Below are positions 24,889-32,600 of a stretch of 64,000 nucleotides of DNA, one piece after another; the first letter of the stretch is position 1, and every line of letters begins with the position of its first letter. This DNA is from Oleidesulfovibrio sp047973035. GTDB taxonomy: Bacteria; Desulfobacterota; Desulfovibrionia; Desulfovibrionales; Desulfovibrionaceae. Made by a program: the position numbers and the translations under genes. Location: contig NZ_JBKEBF010000031.1 of the NCBI RefSeq assembly GCF_047973035.1, positions 124,001 to 188,000 on the forward strand, in the 5' to 3' direction. The notes beneath the pieces are model-generated. The model saw nothing but the letters and a program-made list of their open reading frames with translations, was not told the origin of the DNA and ran no database searches.

Positions 24889-26201
24889 TGCGCATTCTTC
24901 TGTACTGCCAGCATGTCCTCGGCATGGGGCATTTTTTTCGAAGCCTTGAAATATGCAAGGCCCTTAGTGCACATGAAATTACACTGGTAACTGGCGGTCA
25001 TCCTGTGGATATCCCCCTGCCGCCGCATGTGCGCAACGAACAGTTGCCCCCGCTGATGATGGATGCTGATTTCTCTGCCCTGCGGGTTGTAACACCCGCC
25101 GGTCAGAGCGCAGTACATGAAGAAAGCTCCTCCGGCTCAACTGCCGTTGCGATAAGCAGCCAGCCGCAAAATTCTGAGACGATAAAGCCTGAAACTGCTG
25201 CTGGGAATATCCGGAAGAATCAGTCGGAAAACGCGGAGCACCTGCTTGACCAGTTAAAAAAACAGCGTGCCCTGCAACTGCAGGAAATCATGCAGCGTAC
25301 CCGCCCCGATATTCTGCTTATCGAACTGTTTCCTTTCGGGCGCAGACAATTTTCGTTCGAACTTGCCCCCTTGCTGGATGCAGTCAAAGAAGGCCGCTAT
25401 GGATCGGTAAAAACCGTATGCAGCGTTCGCGATATTTTAGTGGAAAAAGCAGATCAGGCTAAATATGAGCAGCGTGTTATCAACGCACTGAACCAGTGGT
25501 TTGACGCTGTTTTTGTACACACAGACCCTGCCGTTGTCCGCCTTGGCGAAACGTTCTCCCGTTTACGGGATATTGCGCCAACAGTGCTGGACACGGGGTA
25601 TGTGACGCCGTTGCCGGAGAAAGATGCAGGCAACCGGCTTCGCAACGCGCTGGATATCAAAATGGACCTTCCCGTTATCGTAGCCAGTGCAGGCAGCGGC
25701 AGCGTAGGCTTCGAGCTGCTGCTTGCCACGGTCAAAGCGTCTGCTCTGTTTGCACGCACTACTCCGCATAAGCTTTTTGTCTTTACCGGACCTTTTATGG
25801 CGCACAAGGAAGCAACACAAATTAAAACCGCCGCAGCACATGCAGCACATATCAGCGTAGAGCGATTTACTCCGCACTTTGCCGATTATCTGGCAATGGC
25901 AGATAGTTCTATTTCTCTGGCAGGTTACAATACGACCATGAATCTGCTTGCCGCTGGAACATACGGCTTTGTGCTGCCTTTTGACCAGAACCGTGAACAG
26001 CGCATGCGTTCTGAAAGGCTGGAACGCTTAGGCGCCCTGAAACTGCTGGAAACAACAGACCTTGTTCCGCAGAGGCTTGCGTCCTTGGTTTCAGAAGCCA
26101 TAGCGCAGAAAAAAACAACCGCTGACGCCCCCGTAGACTTGCATGGTGCGGAAAAAACAGCGCTCCTTCTGGAATCGCTGTACGCGGAAAATAGAAGCTG
26201 A
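24888..26201 (+). CDS. MurG-like glycosyltransferase (COG4671 type) with a polar insert
   Basis: The 437-residue protein is a paralogue of the gene at 20588. It has RILLYCQHVLGMGHFFRSLE at the start (the GHxxR motif with Phe-Phe) and DSSISLAGYNTTMNLLAAGT near residue 345 in the UDP-sugar region, then FDQNREQRMRSERLERLGAL. Residues ~70-122 form a Ser/Glu/Gln-rich low-complexity stretch (HEESSSGSTAVAISSQPQ) that interrupts the N-terminal domain and is not seen in the paralogue. Its ATG shares a base with the preceding stop codon (TAATG). The second glycosyltransferase of this family in one operon suggests successive additions. Confidence 0.85.
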   Translation: MRILLYCQHVLGMGHFFRSLEICKALSAHEITLVTGGHPVDIPLPPHVRNEQLPPLMMDADFSALRVVTPAGQSAVHEESSSGSTAVAISSQPQNSETIKPETAAGNIRKNQSENAEHLLDQLKKQRALQLQEIMQRTRPDILLIELFPFGRRQFSFELAPLLDAVKEGRYGSVKTVCSVRDILVEKADQAKYEQRVINALNQWFDAVFVHTDPAVVRLGETFSRLRDIAPTVLDTGYVTPLPEKDAGNRLRNALDIKMDLPVIVASAGSGSVGFELLLATVKASALFARTTPHKLFVFTGPFMAHKEATQIKTAAAHAAHISVERFTPHFADYLAMADSSISLAGYNTTMNLLAAGTYGFVLPFDQNREQRMRSERLERLGALKLLETTDLVPQRLASLVSEAIAQKKTTADAPVDLHGAEKTALLLESLYAENRS

Positions 26202-26304
26202 CATTATCGCAGCTACCTTTCTGCGCGGCCTCGTATAGTCCGGATGCAGCTTAGGCACTGACGTATCCTCTTCATTATCTAGATGCGCATAAGGATTTCT
26301 CCGC

Positions 26305-27153
26305 ATGACTGCTGTCGCTTCTCCCATCACGCAACCTTCAAAGCCTGCCCGTCCCTATTTTTCTGCCCTGTGGCGCGTACCTGCGGCTACGATAGCGGAC
26401 CGTGCGGCAAAACTACACCATGCAGCGGGTATAGCGGCAAACGACTTTGCAGCTTTGCACGGCAAGCCTGCCAGCATTTTTTTCCGCGCTGATGATGTTG
26501 CTGTTCCTTCTGCCATGAATACCGTCATGTTTACGGCCTTTATCCGCAACAACGTTCCCCTTGCTCCGGCATTAGTACCAGCGTGGCTCAACGAGGCACG
26601 CTGGGAAGTCCTTCAGGCACTCGCGGCTCATGCCCCGCACCTGTGGGCATGGCACCAGCACGGCTGGCGCCACCGCAACGCGCAGCGCGAAGGAAAAAAA
26701 GGAGAGTTCGGCAGCCACCGGACATACGACGCAAAAGAGGCGGACATCCGTAAGGGGCGCGACAAACTGCACCGCATTGCAGGCAGTGCCATGTGTCCGG
26801 TTTTCACTCCGCCATGGAACCGCATGGATGAAGAGGCCCTGAACGCTCTTGTCCTGCTGGGCTTCAAAGGAGTCTCACGCACGGTGAATGCCCGCCCTTT
26901 GCCTCCTGAAGGGCTTAAGGATATCTCTGTAAACGTAGACTTGCATACCCGCCGCGAAACCTCTCCCGATGCAGGCTGGCAGGCTTTGACGGACGAGCTG
27001 TGCGCAGCAATCAGCACGGGGCAGGCAGGCATCATGCTGCACCACCAGCGTATGAATGCAGCCGCAGCTGCATTTCTGAATATTTTTCTTGCTTTTGCAG
27101 CCAGCCACCCCTGTCTTGATGTTGTTGATATTCGCAAAGCTGTGCTATCGTAA
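26305..27153 (+). CDS. Polysaccharide deacetylase-like protein (carbohydrate esterase 4 fold)
   Basis: The 282-residue protein shows the CE4 motifs in order: FFRADDVAVPS near residue 61 with the Asp pair of motif 1, WAWHQHGWRHRN near 112 with the two zinc His residues, and FTPPWNRMDEEALNALVLLG near 168 with the motif 3 Arg. No signal peptide is seen, so it would act in the cytoplasm on a glycan precursor, as do some GlcNAc-lipid deacetylases. It follows the last glycosyltransferase by 103 bases. Likely substrate: an N-acetylated sugar in the glycan made by this cluster (inference). Confidence 0.85.
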   Translation: MTAVASPITQPSKPARPYFSALWRVPAATIADRAAKLHHAAGIAANDFAALHGKPASIFFRADDVAVPSAMNTVMFTAFIRNNVPLAPALVPAWLNEARWEVLQALAAHAPHLWAWHQHGWRHRNAQREGKKGEFGSHRTYDAKEADIRKGRDKLHRIAGSAMCPVFTPPWNRMDEEALNALVLLGFKGVSRTVNARPLPPEGLKDISVNVDLHTRRETSPDAGWQALTDELCAAISTGQAGIMLHHQRMNAAAAAFLNIFLAFAASHPCLDVVDIRKAVLS

Positions 27154-27226
27154 CACACGGCTTCAGCCTGTTACGGCAAACCGGCGTCATCAGCTAACGC
27201 CGCAAAACAGTAGCACAACGTGCAGA

Positions 27227-27904
27227 ATGAACAAAAAGCAAGGCAACCACACAGCAAAACGGCAGATTGTCCTGCCTTTCAGTAAGTCCGTAGAAATCGC
27301 ATGGCGCAATCTGCGTGTGCGTTTTTTCCGCTCGCTCATTACCACAGGCAGCCTTGTGCTTGCGGTGGCGTTTCTTGCTTTTGTACTTATAAACTTAAAC
27401 ATTGCCACAGGACTGGCACAGCATGGCGATGCTGACATGCTGCGCACATTATATCGTGCCGGTTTTGATGTGGATAACGCTTCAGGAACGGTACAAGCAG
27501 GTGCCAAGGACAGATGGATTATCATCCTCTCACTTCTTGTGTGTGCCGTTGGCATTGTGAATGCGCAGCTTATGTCTGTGACAGAACGCTTTCGTGAAAT
27601 CGGCATCATGAAATGCCTGGGGGCACTTGATTCCATGATTTTACGATTGTTCCTGCTGGAAGCCGCCATGCAGGGTATGGCGGGTTCTGTTGCCGGAGCC
27701 GTAACCGGCCTGCTTGCCGGGGTTACCAGCGGGCTTATGCGCTTCGGTACTGATGCCGTGGTGCTGATGCCCTGGAGCGATGTGCTGCTTTCTCTGGCTC
27801 AAGCCACCGCAACAGGTCTTGCGCTCAGTCTTGCCGGAGTACTGTATCCGGCCATTGTGGCAGCGCGCATGCGCCCTGTTGTGGCTATGCGGGCCGACCT
27901 GTAA
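27227..27904 (+). CDS. Short FtsX/MacB-type ABC transporter permease
   Basis: About 225 residues from ATG 27227; the precise start is uncertain because no strong ribosome site is seen. It has the FtsX topology: an N-terminal membrane segment (LITTGSLVLAVAFLAFVLIN), a periplasmic part of only ~45 residues instead of the usual 200 or more, then three membrane segments. The signature SVTERFREIGIMKCLGALDS lies between membrane segments 2 and 3 and contacts the ATPase. The ABC ATPase at 28917 and the very large permease at 29691 complete the transporter, so this is probably one half of a heterodimeric membrane core. Confidence 0.82.
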   Translation: MNKKQGNHTAKRQIVLPFSKSVEIAWRNLRVRFFRSLITTGSLVLAVAFLAFVLINLNIATGLAQHGDADMLRTLYRAGFDVDNASGTVQAGAKDRWIIILSLLVCAVGIVNAQLMSVTERFREIGIMKCLGALDSMILRLFLLEAAMQGMAGSVAGAVTGLLAGVTSGLMRFGTDAVVLMPWSDVLLSLAQATATGLALSLAGVLYPAIVAARMRPVVAMRADL

Positions 27905-28033
27905 CCACGCGCGACGATTTATCGCACGCAAATAAAAAACACCTTATGCCGGCTTGTCGCAACTTGTTACAGTAGCAGAGCAGCCTCGGCATTGAGTTGC
28001 ACGACTTTTTACTTTGTAGGGATATAGTTCCAG

Positions 28034-28888
28034 ATGCATACCCGAGACAAACGCCTTCGGGCGGCCTTCGGCTACCTGCTCCGCAAGCCGGTCAAAGCGC
28101 TGAAGGCCATACATCGTGACCGCTTTCAGACCCGCTACTGGCAAGAGTTGGTACGCGATACATACAACATGCCGGAAGGCCTGCCTGTAACAGACCTCAT
28201 CAACCTGTTCGGCAACTTTGACGAGATAGTACGTCCTTACGCCTTTTTAGAGGCTTCCGCCACGGTAACGGATATTGCGCTGCTCAAAGCGTTGGCAAGG
28301 CGCTTTCCGGACGGGTGCGATTACCTTGAAATCGGCCGCTGGCGGGGTGAATCGCTGATGAATGTGGCAGACGTGGCAAGGTCATGTGTTTCTGTCAGCC
28401 TGTCAGAAAAACAGATGCGTAAAGCCGGATTCAGCGAAAGCATGATTGCGCAGGATGCTTTTTTTCTGAAAAACAACATTGCTCCGGAACTGGCAGCACG
28501 TATCGAATGCATCAATGACGACACGCAGACTTTTGATTTCAGTTCACTAGGGCGTAAATTTGATCTTATTTTTATCGACGGTGACCACCACAGCGAAGCT
28601 GTAGCCCGCGATACGCAAAAGTTGCTGCCCCTGCTGCGCAACGAATCCTCTGTAATCGTCTGGCACGATTACGCGGAATCTCCGGAAAAGCCGCGCTGGG
28701 CTGTTATGGCAGGAATCCTTAAAGGTATGCCCGCATCCGAGCATCACAGGCTGTACCATGTGTCGAATACGTTATGTGCGCTGTACACGCGGCAGCCGCT
28801 AAAGGCCGCAACCCAGCAGTTTGCCGTAACGCCGGACAAATATTTCAGCGTCCGCATCACCGGACACCACCTGCCCACGGCAGAGTAA
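28034..28888 (+). CDS. Class I SAM-dependent methyltransferase (Methyltransf_24-like)
   Basis: The 284-residue protein has a Rossmann SAM site in CDYLEIGRWRGESLMNVADV near residue 95 (the usual ExGxxxGxS form), and FDLIFIDGDHHSEAVARDTQ near 176 with the acidic and His residues that bind metal and substrate in this group, then SSVIVWHDYA. Enzymes of this group often methylate sugars or small molecules made by cell-surface clusters. It lies between the two ABC permease genes and just upstream of the ABC ATPase. Confidence 0.82.
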   Translation: MHTRDKRLRAAFGYLLRKPVKALKAIHRDRFQTRYWQELVRDTYNMPEGLPVTDLINLFGNFDEIVRPYAFLEASATVTDIALLKALARRFPDGCDYLEIGRWRGESLMNVADVARSCVSVSLSEKQMRKAGFSESMIAQDAFFLKNNIAPELAARIECINDDTQTFDFSSLGRKFDLIFIDGDHHSEAVARDTQKLLPLLRNESSVIVWHDYAESPEKPRWAVMAGILKGMPASEHHRLYHVSNTLCALYTRQPLKAATQQFAVTPDKYFSVRITGHHLPTAE

Positions 28889-28916
28889 CTGAATCCGCAG
28901 GAGGAAACTGACAACC

Positions 28917-29666
28917 ATGACCACGCGCCGCACCATTGTCAGAGTCACGGGGGTGACCAAAACATTCCGCATGGGCAAGGTTGATGTTCAGGCTCTTAAA
29001 GGCGTTGATCTGGAAATTTATGCCGGTGAGTATATCTCCATCATGGGTCCTTCCGGCTCCGGCAAGTCTACGCTTTTTAATATGATCGGCGGGCTGGACA
29101 AGCCCTCTGACGGCAAAGTGTTCATTGACGAAGTAGATATTTCGCAGCTCGACGCGTACGAGCTGGCGTGGCTGCGTAACAGAAAAATCGGCTACATTTT
29201 CCAGACGTTCAATATCATTCCTGTAATGACGGCTCTTGAAAATGTCACACTGCCCATGACCTTTGCCGGTATGAACAACGACGATGCCATAGCAAAAGGA
29301 CTGGAGCTGCTCAGCCTTGTGGGACTGGCTGAACGCCGCGACCACAAACCGCTGGAACTTTCCGGTGGTCAGCAGCAACGCGTTGCCATTGCACGAGCCC
29401 TTGCCAACGATCCGTCAATCATTCTGGCAGACGAACCGACAGGCAACCTTGACCTGACGACAGGCGAAGACATCATTGAGCTGTTGCGTACGCTCAGTAC
29501 CGAACGCGGCGTAACCATAATCTCCGCCACGCATGACTATAAAATGCTCAATGTCTCTGATCGGGTAGTGTGGGTGCGTGACGGCCGCGTGGACAAAGTT
29601 GAGTCCCGCGGCGAACTGAATATTTCGGTGGGCGGCATCGCCGGCGCGCAAAAAGGCAATATATAG
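28917..29666 (+). CDS. ABC transporter ATP-binding protein, LolD/MacB family
   Basis: The 249-residue protein shows Walker A GPSGSGKST near residue 42, a Q-loop in GYIFQTFNIIPVMTALENV, the signature LSGGQQQRVAIARALANDP, Walker B IILADEPTGNLDL and the His switch ISATHD. It clusters by eye with LolD/MacB/FtsE ATPases, which power FtsX-type permeases that extract or push lipoproteins, lipids or peptides without a canonical transport channel. GGAGG lies ten bases before the ATG. Permease partners are at 27227 and 29691. Confidence 0.93.
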   Translation: MTTRRTIVRVTGVTKTFRMGKVDVQALKGVDLEIYAGEYISIMGPSGSGKSTLFNMIGGLDKPSDGKVFIDEVDISQLDAYELAWLRNRKIGYIFQTFNIIPVMTALENVTLPMTFAGMNNDDAIAKGLELLSLVGLAERRDHKPLELSGGQQQRVAIARALANDPSIILADEPTGNLDLTTGEDIIELLRTLSTERGVTIISATHDYKMLNVSDRVVWVRDGRVDKVESRGELNISVGGIAGAQKGNI

Positions 29667-29690
29667 CCGCATGGCTTCTCGGGGCGCAGC

Positions 29691-32600
29691 ATGAAGTACG
29701 GCTTAGACATACAGTTATCCCGCTGCAGGCAGCCGGAAGCACTACAGGGTACCCTTCGGGATTGCCCTTCTGCCGCTATTACGGAAAAGCTGCGGGGAAA
29801 TTTTCAGGCAAGCCCGCCAGACAGGCTCCTGAAAGCCCCCCTGAAAAAAACTTCCGGCACGGCAGGCTACGGATATCATCAGGCTGACGCCGTGTTACAC
29901 CAGTTGTGCCTATTCCTTGCTGCAGCCGTTTTGTGCCTTGGCCTTATCTTCAACGCCCTGCCTGCCGCCGCCACAGAAACCCTGACGTTGGAAGAAACCA
30001 TCCGCGCCATGGCCTTTCTGCGCGACCGTGCCCCCGGTACAGTTGGGGGCAGCCATGCCGCAAGCCTGATGGAACGCGGATTCTCGTCTGCATTTCCCAC
30101 ACCTGAGGGGCTTTCCGGCAACGTTGTCATTGGCCGTCAGCCGTTTATGCTGCCTGCACGCGTACATGACGTAAGCAGTATAACAATTCTGCCGGACGGC
30201 TCTCCCGCAGCAATTGCTCCTTTGCTCATGAACCGCCTTTCCACCGGTTCCACAGGCAAGGAAGGCGTTACCGGTATGGCTGTCTGGAGCGGCAGCGGCT
30301 CGCTGGCAGACTTTGACGGCATGGACGTCAAAGGTTCAGTCGTGCTTATGGACATGAACTCCGGCAAACACTGGATCAATGCGGCACGGCTGGGGGCTTC
30401 GGCGCTTATCATGGTGGATTTCACCAAGCCGGGCGAAGCCTCGCGGCGGCTTTTTCAGGAAAAGCTGGAACCTACACCCATCGACTTCCCTGTCTTCTGG
30501 ATGCCGCAGGCGCAGGCTGAAAAGTATTTCGGCCCGCTTGATTCCTCCCGCCCTGCAATACTTAATAAAGAAGTACGGCTGCATTCGCTTACCGTCTGGC
30601 AACGGGTGGAGGCTGACAATGTTTTCTGCTTTATCCCCGGCAGTGACCCTGCCCTTGATGACGGATTTCTGCTGGTAGAAGCGTTTTACGATGTCACAGG
30701 CATGGTGCCGGGCGCTACTCCCGCTGCAGATCAGGCGGCTTCTGCCGCTGCACTTGTCGAAGCGGCACGACAGTTTGCCCTTTCACCGCCGAAGCGCTCC
30801 GTACTGCTGGTAGCAACGGCAGGACACAGTCAGGGCAAGGCCGGTAGCCGCGAACTTGCGTGGGCGCTTTCCGCCCCGCGTGAGCTGATGCTGAAACGGC
30901 AGCAGGATGCCCGCAAGCGGTCAGAACAGGCAGAAACTATTCTTGGTATTCTGCAAGAGGACATGCCGCTTGCTGTTGCCAGATCGCCGCAGGCATTCCG
31001 CAACGGCAGCCACGACCTTGTGCGGGACGCCTTTCGGGATGTGCTGAAAAATAAAGAAGATGATATCACCCGCACCCTTATGCGACTGCGGCTTGAAGCC
31101 TCCGGCCCTGAACGAAACCAGAAAATTCAGACGCTGGCAAAACAGCGCATCACCCTTCGCCGTCTGCCCTGGACAGCCGGAACACTGCGGGAATCCGACG
31201 CCATTGATGAACAGTCGCGCACAGTGCTGATGGACATGCTGCCTGAAGTTGCGGCCAACCAGCAGCGTATGCTTATGGATGCTCAGGCCGATGAGCAATC
31301 TATGACCGGTGCGCTTATCGTGCGCGACCTTGTCGGCAAACGGCGTATGGACGCCGGTATTTCACTGCACCTTTCCAGTCACGGTGACGGGCTTGGCGGG
31401 TTTCAGTTCGGGTGGTTGTACGAACTTAATGACACCGTCAACCGTACCCGCCAACTGGGCGCCATTGATGCCATGATGCAACAGGCTTCTGACAGGCAAC
31501 TGGCCTATGTGCCGGGTAATGCGGATGCCACCAGAGCCTATCGGGTATGGCGTAAAAAAGCAGACGAGCTTCGCAGTCTGGGCATTGATCCCGGCCCGTA
31601 TTCGCCTCCTGTTCCGCTCCTTCTTTCCGATACGCTGCGGCCCAGCCGTGCCAGACCGTGGCAAAGTTATCTGCCTGACAGACCTCAGCTAGGCGCGGAA
31701 CCGCTGGCTCTTGCCGGTTTTCCCGCCCTGACGCTGGCAACGCTGCACGACACGCGTACCACATGGACCACGCCTAATGACCTGCCGGAAGCCGTAAATT
31801 TTGATTTTCTACGCCGCCAGAGCAAGCTTATTAACACACTGCTGCACGAACTTGCCACAAGTCCGGCACCGGACATCGGCAAAATGCCCCGCAGCGGATT
31901 TTCCACGCTGGACGGCCGCGCCAATATGTTGCGACAGGGCGAGCTTTTTCCCGACAGAAACGCAGAGAACGCCGTATTCATAGTTTTTCAGGGCAAAACC
32001 GTTTTCCCCGCCATAAGCGATGCCACAGGGCGTTTTTATGTTCCGGGGCTGGCCCGTTACAACCAGACCGTACACAAAGCGGTTATAGAAGGGTACCGCT
32101 TTGCCCCGCAGACGGGCCTTGCCGTATGGGCCATTGATAAAGAGCTTACCGGCAAGAACGCCTACCGCGTAAAAATGAAACGTGAGCAGGTGCGTACCGA
32201 CCTTACCATGTTCGGCTGCACACAAAGCACGCTTTTCGGCATGGTGAACCAGCGTACGTTCAGGCACCTCACCGTGCCCCAACTTATTGATGCCCGTACG
32301 GAAGCTGCACCGCTGCGTTACTGGTACAGCAGGTTGGATACACGTTCATCCACGCTGAATACGCTGTTCCTTGAGCCTGACGTCCCTTACAAAATGACGT
32401 TTTCCGACAACTTCATTGACCGCAAAATGCTGCTGTTGAACGCATCGGATAAAAACCCGCAGGGGGCAGGCTACCTTATGGCCGACTGGCCGGTGCTGTA
32501 CGATACGGAATACAAAGCCGCGCGTGATATGTGGGCGTTGCTGGGCCCCCGCATCGATAACCTTGAAGATCACGGTATCATCAACGAACGGATACGCGAC

